A stretch of 64,000 nucleotides of DNA from assembly GCA_022266195.1 (NCBI GenBank), contig WHVY01000002.1, positions 3,921,001 to 3,985,000 on the forward strand, in the 5' to 3' direction. Of this stretch, positions 8,760-19,988 are shown in pieces. Below the pieces are notes generated by a model. It worked only from the letters and a program-made list of their open reading frames with translations, ran no database searches and had not been told where the DNA came from. Numbering within the stretch: the first letter of the stretch is position 1; each line of letters opens with the position of its first letter. The position numbers were made by a program, and so were the translations under genes. The stretch comes from Tetranychus cinnabarinus (taxonomy: Eukaryota; Arthropoda; Arachnida; Trombidiformes; Tetranychidae).

Positions 8760-11700
8760 TCAACGCAATGATTGGCTCGAAAAAGGTGAAAGATTCACAG
8801 ACATGCTTGAATAAGCAGTATCACTGCTAATTTCGGATACATCAGGTTCCACCTTATTCATTTTCAATTCTTGTAGGGTAAGCATTAGTTTAGTTGATTC
8901 ATCTCCTTTTGGATATGCAAGTTGCTAAATGAGAAAATACAAAATACAAAATTAGTTGATAAATCAGTCATAAACGAATTGGTAACAATTCAGACAATGT
9001 TACAAATTTGCTCACCTCTCCGACATCATAAATATAAACTTTTCCATTATCATCACCGATTGCTAATTGATTACCAGATGGTGTCCATATAACTCTGTTA
9101 AGGGCAGGGTTACCATCTAATGTAACCGAGGCGGTTGGAAGTTCAGTGTCATTATTGAGATTCCAAACATCTATTCGTCCCATACCATCTACCGTTGAAA
9201 ATAGTGCTGGATGAACGGGTGACCACCGAACATCATAAATATAATCACAGTTATCTTCGAATGAATACAATGGTTTGCCCGTTTTATCTTTACTACTCCA
9301 CAGTTTAACGGTCCAATCAATAGATGATGTTAAAAATAGGTGTGAAAAGTCAATTTGAGTATTTACAGAATGACAATCTACATTTGTCACTGGTCCTTGG
9401 TGACCCTCATATATATCCAAAATTCCTGCTTTAGACCCGTGTCGACAGGCTGTGTAAACGGCACCTTCTTCACTTCCAATAACAAAATTATTATAATCTC
9501 CATAAGGGAAAGAGATTGAAGTAACAGCTACTGGTTTGGATTGTTTTTGCTGGCTCAGTTCCATGGTATCTTGAGGTGAAGACAGCATATCTAGACTCCA
9601 AGAGCATAGTTTACCATCAGTTGAAACTGTAATCAAATTGTGAGCATTTTGGGTACCAACAATTTGAATACAATAGATAGGATGAGTGTGAGCTGATGCC
9701 GAAAGGGGACTTCGCTGGATTGGTGTTCGTTTGTTGACACGATTGTCCCATAGCACAATTTGACCAGAGTAAGTACCTCCAACGATCAAATTTGGATGAA
9801 ATTTGGCGAAACAAACTGACACTAAAGGTGATTGGCAATGCAGTACATATTCAGGAGTAGTTTTACGAAACTTCATGTTCCATATAAGGCAAACTCCATC
9901 AGGATCCGTTGGAAGGTCTTCATTATTGTTATAAGAAACAGCTAGAAGCTCAGGAAATTGAGTCGACCAATCGAAACAGGTAACAGTGCGATTTTTCGAC
10001 CATCTTTCATCGAAAAAGCATTTATTAAAAGTAAGACTAGCACCAGACTGATCCTCACTGAAAAAAAGAGGCAAACAGTTTCTTAGTTTTCGTAGATCTT
10101 TAACAGTATATGTCATTGTTCAGCAATGAACTTTCAGTTTCAGCAACCAAAATTTTGGTACTAAGCTGAACCGTAAAACAAAAAAGGGAGCAGAAACGCA
10201 TGAAAAAAAGAGAATGAGAATAATAAAAAGCTGAAAAGGTTGACTTATTTTGATAAGTTATGTGAAAAAATAACTAGTAGATCAAGTATGGATTTAGTTA
10301 GGTAAGCAGCAACAAAAAAACGCTTTTTGAAGTTTTTATAAATTCATTGTCACATAACCGAAAGTAGAGCCATGAATTATAGTAAAAAAAAGTTTCCTTC
10401 AAATAGTTTAAGCATTAAAATACTTATTCACCTTTCCATATCCTCTTTTGCTCCAGTATAATCGATGAAAATATCAGGCGATTCATTCCAAAATAATGCC
10501 TTTTCCACTATTCTAGTTGCTCGATCAAAAAATTTGAGAAATTCTGTACTATTCATGATTTGAAGTTTTCTTTCTTCAGTTAGATCTTTCTTTTCTTTTA
10601 TCGGTTCCTTTGTTTCTTCTTTAGCTTCACGTTCCAATGGAGTCTTTGCTGGTTCAACCATACCAACGTTTGGCAGTCCACTGCCGGTAGATACTTGACG
10701 GGATACTTTTGGAAAAATGTTTGATGTTCCATATTGAAGCGATGATCCTTCCACATCCTCCTCATCGTGAGCATACTTGTCATCATACGTAAGCACTGAT
10801 TAGTGGCAAGGGTTGCAAGATTAGAGGAGATCCCAGATAAATCAGAAAACGGGGAGCCAAGAATTTGCATGAGAGTCAAGGATGAGAATATTTGTTGTTT
10901 AAATGGTTATTTTTTTCGTATTCAGAAACAGAATAGAGCAGTCAGAGGAGCATGAAGTAGGACGATTGCAAAAAAAGGATGAGAAGACAAAGAAAAGAAA
11001 AAGCGGATATTGAGGATGAAACAACATAAAACAATCAAATGATTGAACATATGAGTCTTAATTAACGAAAAAGAAAAGATAAACGAAAAAAACCGTTGGA
11101 ACCAAGGTATAACCAAATAAAATTAAGTTGAAATAAGCATGCAATGTTATTGTAACAAGTGCTTACAAAGTGTTAGTCAAATGATTAAAAAGCAATGAAA
11201 GTGGGAGATGGTCAAAACGAGCAATAATTATGATCAGTCAGTATGATTAGAATTTTGAAAAACATAATGAAGACAAGAATAAATTTTGTAGGAATAAATT
11301 TAGAAAAAAATTCAAATAAAATGAAGAATTAAATGTTACTAAGGATAAAAGAAAGTAATAGACAAATAAACATTTAGCTGGGATGAAGGACATAATTATG
11401 ATCTTTCTTTTAGTTTTAAATTGTTTTAAAACATACCTTGGAATTCATCTTCCCATTCTAAAAAATCGATGGAATCGGTCTCTTTAAAAATGGGTTATTA
11501 TGATTTTAGTCAGGGAAAGGCGGAAAGATAGATAGATAGTGATTTGATTTGTCAGGGAAGGATGAGTTTTGATTCACGGGCAATCATTTAAAAGATTGAT
11601 TTGGAGGATGTTTTGGTAAATATTGAGTGTTTGTGGTTTAAGATTAAATTTTTTTATGAGATTGTTTGGATTGGGAGAGAAAGATTAAAAATATTTTGAG

Positions 11701-13148
11701 AAAGTAAAGGGTTTCTTGGATGGAAAATGTTTGTTTGTAAGTTTTGTTTGATTATACCTTCGTCCCAGTGAATAACTACGATTAGATTAGATGGTTAGAA
11801 GTTATTAGATTTTAAAGCGAGGGAAGAGATGAAAAGAGAAAGAGAAGAGATGAATTGTTAGCGGTGTAATCAGCCAGCAAAGAGTGGGTGATGGTAAAAT
11901 AAGTTAAAAAGGGGAAGAGAGTGATGAAAGGTGAACAAGCTTTGGGTTACCTACCATAGTAGTCCACAGGATGTGCTGCGAAATAGAGAAATATACATAG
12001 AGAGTGAGAGAAATAGGGAAGGAATTAGTTTTTGATTATAGCCAAGCGGGTTAATCAATATAAAAATACGTTCATGCGATAAGAAATAGCATTGTTTGAA
12101 TGTAACAACCTTTCTTTTTGGATGGTCCATCTGCTGGTGAACCGTAAGGAAATCCTCAATGTTAATTGTAAGCATTTAAAAAAGGTTAAGTAAAGTTATT
12201 TTTTTTAAAGGATAAAACTCAATTATTAGCTAATGTGTTATGATTTTTAAAAGTTAAAAGATTCAGTTAGGTTAATGACTATCAATATGATACTAATTTA
12301 GTAGCTTCAAGAAGCAAAAGCGTTTTTTGATAAATGATAAGAGACACAAGTGTGTTTTAAAATTGCTTGGATGACAATTACCATCTCTATCAGATCCGGA
12401 TCCCGTCGTCTGCGTCTGTTTATTGTAAGTTACACTTTCCTTAGGTGGAATGTTAATTTCATTGACATTAACTAATGCAAGGCTAATTGGCTTCTTTTTT
12501 GGTTCTTCCACGGGTGGTTCTGTGGCATGTTGTCCACTGTTTGTTTCTGACGACACTTCAGTATTAGGTGAAGGAGTTAATTGTGTTATATCTATAAAGA
12601 TAGAAATAGTGTAAATTTTAAATAAATATGTGAATAAATTGAATGTAAACAAGATGTGCAATAGGCAATAGTAAGGTGACAACACCCTGCAGATGTTGCC
12701 AGCTTAGCTATTAAGAAACATCATTTTGGCACAATTAAATCAACTTAAATCAATTTTTGAAGATTGATGGTTGGAATGAAAACAATGCACTAGCCTAAAG
12801 AAATCTTGATAGGAATTAAAAATTATCTTACCACCTAATGGATCGATTCCTAGTTGAGTTAACAGTTGGTTAGCTTCTCTTCTCAAGTCTCCTGTGTTTT
12901 TTCCTGATGATGGAGCATTTGATCCAGCTTGCTGAATAGAGAAAAGATAAAGTGGTTATATAAAATATCAAAATAAAATATAAAATCAAACCAGAATATC
13001 CAAGAAGAGTTAGATAATAAACAGAATAGAAACCAAAATTTACCTCAAGCAAAGCTGCTTCCTTCTCTCTTTGCCGTCTTTCTTTTTCTGCTTGCAATTG
13101 AGCTAATCGTTGTCTCTTCTTTTCCAATTCAGCTCTTCTATCTGCCAT
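8760..13148 (-). CDS. DYNC1I: cytoplasmic dynein 1 intermediate chain
   Basis: Scaffold subunit of the cytoplasmic dynein motor; it binds dynactin p150, light chains and the heavy chain. Exons 13044-13148, 12832-12931, 12382-12591, 12110-12154, 11955-11975, 11758-11775, 11437-11457, 10432-10795, 9016-10057 and 8760-8924 join without any phase conflict to 2091 nt, 696 aa. The N-terminus (MADRRAELEKKRQRLAQL) is the charged coiled coil that binds dynactin. A Ser/Pro-rich region with NIPPKESVTYNKQTQT follows, then EWEDEFQVLTYDD, then the ELTEEEK-like DLTEERK segment, and finally the WD40 propeller in the 1042-nt exon. WD40 hallmarks seen include DERWSKNR, GGTYSGQIVLWDNR, VGTQNAHN, GSEEGAVYTACRHGSKAG and DGMGRIDVWNLNNDTE. 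The last exon gives LTLQELKMNK. Intact. All central exons are phase 1 at both ends, so inclusion may be alternative. Confidence 0.93.
11437..12154 (-). other. cluster of phase-1 cassette microexons in dynein intermediate chain
   Basis: Four short exons lie between the KQTQT exon and the LTYDD exon. They are 12110-12154 (45 nt, FPYGSPADGPSKKK), 11955-11975 (21 nt, AHPVDYY), 11758-11775 (18 nt, VIHWDE) and 11437-11457 (21 nt, EWEDEFQ). All begin and end in phase 1, so any subset keeps the frame. The 11955 and 11437 exons have good splice sites (gtaggt and gtatgt donors, pyrimidine-rich acceptors). The 45-nt exon has a weak gttgtt donor. EWEDEFQ matches the EWDDEF segment of insect homologues, so it is probably constitutive or common. 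This region of the gene is known for isoform diversity in insects and vertebrates. Confidence 0.7.
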
Positions 13149-14442
13149 TGTAAAAGATCAGGATAGATTAACAAACAAATGAGAATAAAAAAACAATTTA
13201 AGTTAACAATTAATCAATTTGTTGGCGACATTTGAGTACACAAAAGTAATAACAATACATAAGGAGCAACATGATTGGTTAATCTGACTATTAGTCATGA
13301 AGATGATGTAATGGCGGTCTTTTTGAATTGCAAACATTCATCTTTAATCTTTAAAATTACAATTGTAAACAATTAAATCAACAAATAGATTTCAATTACA
13401 ATTAAAATCTTTAGAATAATTTTTGACAAGCATTATCTGTAAAATAAAATGAATAACCATGAAAAATTCAATCTAATTCTATCAATATTAACAAGTCACT
13501 TGAAGTCTAATGATCATGAAAAGGTAAGGACAAGCTAAATGAACAATGTCAACTCAAATGATTTATTTTGATTTTAATTATGTAAGTAAGGTTTAGATAA
13601 ATTAAAATTCATGACAAGCTGAGTAAACCTCAACATCTTACGATAGGTTAAGCTAATTTTTAAGTGTTGATGTTTACCTCAACATTTTCTCTCCAAGATT
13701 CGTAAGTAAAATAAAATTTCCAGCTATTTTGAGGGACTAAATATGGCCAATGGTCAACACAGGCAACTTTGAAATCAAAACTAACGTAAAAAACTAAATA
13801 AAAACCAAAGATTAAAGCATAAGATACAGCAATTGAGAGGTACTGATGTTAGTAAGGGACAATGCCCACCTCAAGCGCTAGTTGTCGCATTTTTACTGTG
13901 ATTTACCTTTAATTTTAATCTTTCATTTTTTTGTAAAAAAAATTAAAAATAGTTTTCCCATTCAATTTGATCAAAATTTTTCTGTGGTGCCCTCCAGTGG
14001 GCATTGTCCCTTCAGGTTCTCTGTACCTCTTTACTGCAGTATCTTATACATTAATCTTTGATAAAAACAGATTTTTAAATATGGATCCAATGGCGAGTTA
14101 GAATGGAAACATGCTTTTGTGATTAATGGGGGAAGGTGAAGGAAGAAGGGCAGCAATTAGGAAATACAAGTAGAGATAAACTCTTTCATCATACTAAAAA
14201 CACGTTATAAACACAATGGTTCATTTATTGATCAGATTAGTTTTATTGTCAACTGTTTTGTGAAGGAAACTTTTACCAAATTTTTACCAATTGATTTTAA
14301 TAAGTACCAGAGGATGTTTACAATTGACTTTGAATAAAAAGACCCAATTCAATCAACGTTACCATTTGCTTTCTGTGTTGCTCTTCAAGTTGTTTTAGTT
14401 TATATTTTAAACCCAACGAAAAGTTATTGCTTTAAATTTATC
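13149..14442. other. divergent intergenic region between dynein chain and kinase genes
   Basis: About 1.3 kb that must carry the promoters of both divergent genes. No strong TATA block was assigned. It holds the foldback repeat at 13806-14061. Confidence 0.5.
13806..14061. repeat. 256-bp foldback element with long imperfect inverted repeats
   Basis: The left arm (caaagattaaagcataagat, then gggacaatgcccac) is mirrored on the right (gtgggcattgtccc, then atcttatacattaatcttt). Each arm is roughly 70 bp with several mismatches, and the loop is about 110 bp. It is probably an old MITE or foldback element. No clean target duplication was seen. Confidence 0.6.
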
Positions 14443-15693
14443 ATGGCAGAAGGAATTCTCAAACCAGGCAAAAGGATCAAGCCATTCCTGGAGCTTGATG
14501 CGGCTAAAAAATTGGTGGAAAAACTATACGACGTTAAAATTAAAAAAATTAGCGAGCTTGACTCCTATGATGACCGCAACTATAAAGTTGAAACTGTAGT
14601 CGCTTACAAAGAGTTTGGAAATCAGTTTGTCTTCAAAATAACAAATACTTTGGACTCATCGATTCCAGGATTGATTGGTAAGTAACAACAAAAAATATTC
14701 ACACAGAACTGCAACTGATTCGCCTAAATTTCTTATAGAATCGATCAATCAAGTTTCACTTCTCGCCAAAAGAGCAACCAATTTTAAAGTTCCATGTCCA
14801 ATTCCTGATAAAAATGGAGAACTGGTTTCAAGAGTTAGACTGGGAGAATCGGACGAAGAAAATGCTGTTAGGCTGATGACGTTTGTTCCAGGTACAATTA
14901 TAAACCAGGTTGAATACACAGAGGAATTATTAACCCAAGTTGGACGAGCTTGTGGAGAATTGACCAAAGGTTTAGCGGTATTTATTTAAAATAGATACTA
15001 AAAGTTCGGAATCTGATAATTTCTCAATCATTTGATTAAAAGGATTTCGAAAGTCAAGTTTTAGCTGAACGGCAAACCATTTGGTCATTGAAGAGTTTAG
15101 ACAAATTGGAAGAGTTTCTGGAGCCAATTAAGGACGAAAAACAGCTGTCATTGGTTAAAACTGTCATGAAAAGGTTTAATGACAAAGTTGGTAGCGTGAT
15201 TGACACTTTTCCATCTTCAATTATCCACGGTGATATCAATGAACATAATATTGTGGTTGATGAAGTTAATGGTGAAACGAAATTCTCTGGCTTTCTTGAT
15301 TTCAACGATTCCCATAAAGCACCAACTATTTTTGATCTGGCTATCCTCTGCGCTTATTTAACACTTGATAGTCACACGATTGAACCAATGCTTGCTCCGA
15401 AATATATCATTTCTGGTTACAAAAGTGTTGTAAATATAAGTGAACCAGAATGGAGTATTTTGCCGGTTAGTATTAATATCTCATTTAACTGATTAAGAAT
15501 CTATTTAATTGCCCTTTTTATCAAATAGATTTGCATGTTGGCTCGATTTGTACAGTCTGTAACACTTGGAACTTATAGTCATCAATGTGAACCTGACAAT
15601 GAATATTTAATATCAACAGCTAAGAAAATTTGGAAGATTTTAGATGTAATGATGGATCAAGATGAAGACGAGTTGTTGCAAACGTGGAGATAA
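14443..15693 (+). CDS. HYKK: hydroxylysine kinase-like (AGPHD1/HYKK, APH-fold kinase)
   Basis: Exons 14443-14677, 14739-14977, 15043-15465 and 15529-15693 give 353 aa with no phase conflict and introns of 61-65 bp. It belongs to the aminoglycoside-phosphotransferase fold. The human enzyme phosphorylates 5-hydroxylysine with GTP in lysine catabolism. Visible motifs are the N-lobe VFKITNTLDSS strand with the ATP-lysine, the catalytic loop IIHGDINEHNI (Asp about 222, Asn about 227) and the metal-binding GFLDFNDS (Asp about 244), followed by APTIFDLAILCAYL. Length is close to the usual 370 aa. It ends convergently with the His-rich gene 275 bp away. Substrate is inferred from the family. Apparently intact. 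Confidence 0.85.
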
Positions 15694-15967
15694 ACAAGAA
15701 TGCGATCTAAGTCTGGACATTTAAACCGAATTATTTTACCAAACCAGTTTGAGATTATCAAAATTTACAAATTTTTTATTGAAACTAGAAGCCTGAATTG
15801 TAAAAATTTAGATTAAATGTAAAAGGAAGATGAATGTATCTCCTGTTTATGCACAGCAATTTTTTTAACAATTGTATGAAATTTGGTACTTCTTCAAGTA
15901 TAAATAATACGATACGATAATAAATAAACTCTTATATGGATCCAGTTAAATGTTCAACACCTCGTGA

Positions 15968-16539
15968 TTAGATCCAAAACATAGATGGGTGAATGTAGTG
16001 TTGTGGGTAATGCCACTTGGAATGCAAACTGAAGAAACGAAAATATAAAGAATCAATAAATTGTTAGTGGAAATGGAGAAAAAAATATGAAAAGGACCTT
16101 ACTTTGAATAATCATTGCGATGAGTCCAGTGGTCAGGTTTATGGTGTGATGAGTGCCCATGATGTGTATGGTGATTGTGGTGATCATGATTATGATGATG
16201 GTGATAATGATACGGAATAGGGAAATGAACAGGAATAGTAACTGTCTGTGAAAATAATAAAAATAAAACAGTTGAAGAAGAGCGCGGACCAATAAATGAG
16301 CATAAGAAAAGACTCTTATGTAAACTTGTGTAAAGCAACGAAGATTTGAAAAGACGGTTAAGATTTATAATTACCTTAATTTTACATCCAAGAAGGCCTC
16401 CACCTATTGAAAGGATTAATCTTTGACCTCTCCTCCGGTAACCACTGGAACACATTGGTGTAGGAACAATAACCAGATACATAAGAAACAAAACAATCAG
16501 TTTAACTTCCAATATTTTCTCCATTTTAAGAGCAGACAT
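15968..16539 (-). CDS. secreted histidine-rich small protein
   Basis: Exons 16375-16539, 16103-16245 and 15968-16028 splice in phase to 122 aa. The first exon gives a signal peptide (KLIVLFLMYLVIVPTP) followed by a basic segment, SSGYRRRGQRL, and a small hydrophobic stretch, LSIGGGLLGCKIK. Exon 2 reads TVTIPVHFPIP and then a dense histidine tract, with most residues between 68 and 95 being His, Asn or Asp. Exon 3 continues the His/Trp-rich character (HYPQHYIHP) to the stop. Such tracts can bind zinc or copper, and similar proteins occur among arthropod cuticle and extracellular proteins. That is inference; no specific family was recognised. Confidence 0.65.
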
Positions 16540-16992
16540 TGTTAAGAAAGCTCAACACAATGCAATGAATCATAAGGTCGTCTTAAACTAAACAATGTAA
16601 TCCTTTCCCTCGCTACTTTTATAGCTACCATAACAAGGAGTGTAAAGCTATTATGGACAAAAAATAAATCAACAGTAGTTATACATTCATGTTTTTCTTT
16701 CAAGAGTTACAATTGTTTCTAATTATGTTGATTTGATTACGTGATTAATGAAGTTTGACTGTTATACATTATTTACAGACTTTCTGGAGCTTCTTGATGT
16801 GCAACAGTTTTCAAGGTAAGATTTTCTTGAATATTTAATTTGTACCTCAAATCTTGCTCTATTTGCCCAAAGTAATCAGACCTTTCATAGTTATTTTTTT
16901 TGAATTTACTTGTTCTATCACCAACTCTTCAATTCACTAATCACATGAGAAAGTATCATGGATGGATCAATGATTGGCTTATTTGCATTAAT

Positions 16993-18611
16993 TTAGTAAA
17001 GCAAAATTAAATATTCAACTGCATTTCCTATTGGAAACAGTCGGAAAGGATTGGAAATACATACCTTCTCATTTAAATCAGGACCAAGCCATTTATGAAA
17101 GAGGTTTCTTCCTTCAAAATTTGGTTTCCCACTTAACAATAAATCAAGATTCATATTTCCCATACGATTGCCACCAAAGCTCAGCCCTTTTGGATCAAAA
17201 GGATTGTCCAAACTGTTCTCTAATAAGCTTCCTCTACTGAATATTTGGTTCATTGGGTCGTTACGGTCATCCAATCCATTTCCAATCTCCTGACCATCCA
17301 TGAGCAAATTAGGATAGTGTTCATTACCCGGTAAACTTGCCAAATCAATTGACGGGACACCATTCAATTGATTGAATTGACTAAACAGCTCTTCGCCGTA
17401 AACTCCGTGTCCTTCGTCATCGTGCTCTTCGATATCAGTTAAAGGGGGTAAATCATGAGACATTGGCTGTGTTGGTGAAATATAAGAATATGTTGACATG
17501 GTTTGATCTGTTAAAGGAACAGATAAACTGCGATGACCAAGTAACCCATCAATATCAACATTTTTCTGCTTCATGGCTCTTATAGAATTGCTTAGAGTAT
17601 CGATACTCCTGATTAGTTTGTTTGTGCTGGTTTCACTGGGTTTATCATCAAAGCCATCAGGATTACGAAATCCACGGAAACTATACATTTTACTTGATTC
17701 CATTGGTATACTTGCAATTGATTGATCACTATTTTTTGAGTTAACATGGTTAAACAATGAAGGTGGTGAGGTTTCAGGAAGAGAGTCTATTGTTTCTACA
17801 GGAAATTCAGAACTTCTTGATGTTGATGGACTTGGGCTGTTGACAGGCTTTGAAGTTATATGGTAATTAACATAACCATTATCAGATTCTTTGACCTCTT
17901 CGATCACAATTGGAGGTGAACTCTTGGTTTTCCTGATAATTATTTGAGGCTCGTTTGGGTTACCTTTTCCTGATGATATTTTCTGAAAAGCTAATCGACT
18001 TTCCTGAGCTTTTTGGGCCTTACGTACTCGTGCTGTTTTAAAAAATAGTTCATTAAAAAATGTGTTTATCAACAATGACAATGATTGGTATATTAAGGCT
18101 TACATTTTGTGTAAGGAATCATGATTGGAATGAAGCCGGCCAATGTTGGTTTACAGTTGTGGACACTATTTTTACACTTATTTAGTTCATCAGGCTTGAT
18201 ACCTTTTTTATTATCCCATAAACCAGGAACAAGATTTTTGGATAAAGGTTTATGCATGAACCTTTGTGATAAAGTTGATGATTTATAATGATGATCTTGG
18301 TATAGTGGTGATAAAGAAGGTGATGCTGTTGTCGTAAATATTGGATTTACTTTTGAATCTGTTGGTTGACCAGGCTCAGAGTGACTTGATTCACCAGTTC
18401 CAACAATTATTATAGTGTTTCCATTTTTGCTGGACTTTTGTGGAAGATACCTGGATGCAGTCAATTCACCTCCTGGTCCTAAAACTATTATATTGTTTCC
18501 ATCATCGTCATCTTCCTCTTTAGATCTAACACAATTAAAAGGTAGTATTGTACACATAAACAAAATTAGAGAACAATTTAAATATATTTGATTAACTTTT
18601 TTATTACACAT
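16993..18611 (-). CDS. large disordered secreted protein, unrecognised
   Basis: Exon 1, 18104-18611, opens with a signal peptide (NCSLILFMCTILPFNCVRS) and an acidic patch, then IIVLGPGGELTAS and IIIVGTGESS repeats. Exon 2 starts at 18032 after a 71-bp intron; the junction is phase 1. Exon 2 is low-complexity, rich in Ser, Pro, Asn and Asp, with no conserved domain seen. It could end at the stop at 16993. Alternatively it could splice at the good gtatgt donor after 17065 into a downstream exon: a 44-codon open frame ends at 16773, but I found no acceptor that keeps phase with it. Total about 530 aa. Extracellular location is inferred from the signal peptide. Confidence 0.6.
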
Positions 18612-19988
18612 TTTTAATCAACTTTTCCTCTCTGATTTTTTTTCTACTTTAGATTCAATTGACATCCAAAGTACAATATTTAACAAGATTAAGACTGAAG
18701 TATCACCACAATAAACACCAGCAAACGTTTAATTTGGAGTTAAAGACGAAAGTGAAGAGAAAGTTGGATGAGCAAACGTAAAAGACGAAAATAATCATCA
18801 ATACAATACAATGGAAGTAAAAGAAGATTCTTTTGAAATAAATGTATTCAAATACTCTTGAACGACCCAAGATCCTGTTTTAATTCACCCAAATCCTAAA
18901 CAAAATCCTTTAATTCCTTGGTTAATCATGTAGCTTGTTAAGAATGTCATGACCCTGAGTATTTTTTGTTACAAAATCAATTATAGTCAACGTTGTTTAG
19001 CTTTAAGTTTAAGGTCAATGCGAAATCTAATAATCATCTATTAATATTAATATTTCAATGTATATCATTCAAATTATAAATTTACGTCAAAACTGACCAG
19101 TCTTTCTGAGAATCTTTCAGAAACTGCAATCAAATGCTTTGAATGATAATATAATGCAATCTGACTTTCACACTGATTTTCCAATGTAAATTTCCGTAAA
19201 AGCTTCATAAATTTTGAATAAGAATGAATGTAAGAAATTTAGCTTTTCAGTGTTGATTCGAAAAGAAGCAAAAATTTTCGAAATGCAACATTCCATTGAA
19301 AAAATATTCCCAAAAAAAGTTCACGAAGTCCATTTAGAGTTTATAAGTGTGTCTCACTTTGGACTGAAGATGTCTTGTCTTCTTGAAGTGATATCATTTG
19401 ATAATCAATCTTTTAGACGACGCAATAATGAAAATGGTTTCGATCGATTGAATAATCGATAATTTGTCTCACTAGATGTCTCTCAAATCAAATCAAAAAC
19501 CATATGATGCAAAGAGTAAGAGTAAAAGTGTGTGCATAAAACGTAAACAAATTCCCTTAACATCTTCATTTTGCTTCTCTTTCTTTCCTTCTTGTCATTT
19601 TTTCTGTGCTTTAGTGTGTGTTTATTTATGTGTGAGGAGTTGCATCAACAGCAAACATCAGCTACATCATTATAATCATTACCAAATCCCGCAAAACAAC
19701 AGGTTATCTTTAAGTGAAACCAAAATTTAATGTGATATCAAAAATCGAGAGCAACATTGGCCAAAAATCAACAGCATCAATAAAAAAGAAACCCTTTCAT
19801 CATCAAATGTCTTTTCCTTTGTATTTAATTCAAATTTTACCTTTTCTTTTGTGATTTATAAAAGGTACTGATTGATTCATCTCTTACCTTTTAACCGTCA
19901 ATCAAGTGTGTAAAAATATTTACTCGACGATTACCTGTAACCCAATCAATCTTATCTAATCACAATTGTTGCCAAATTTTGGAGGAAA
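18612..19988. other. divergent intergenic region and CaMKI 5' leader
   Basis: Separates the minus-strand secreted-protein gene from CaMKI. The right part is probably CaMKI promoter and 5' UTR. Small frames here (19214-19462, 19476-19730) have no recognisable features and were not called. Confidence 0.5.

Noticed and set aside
16773..16935. Possible last exon of the 16993-18611 gene, a 44-codon open frame
   Set aside because: No acceptor AG that I can find joins it in phase with the good donor after 17065, so it is only mentioned in that entry.
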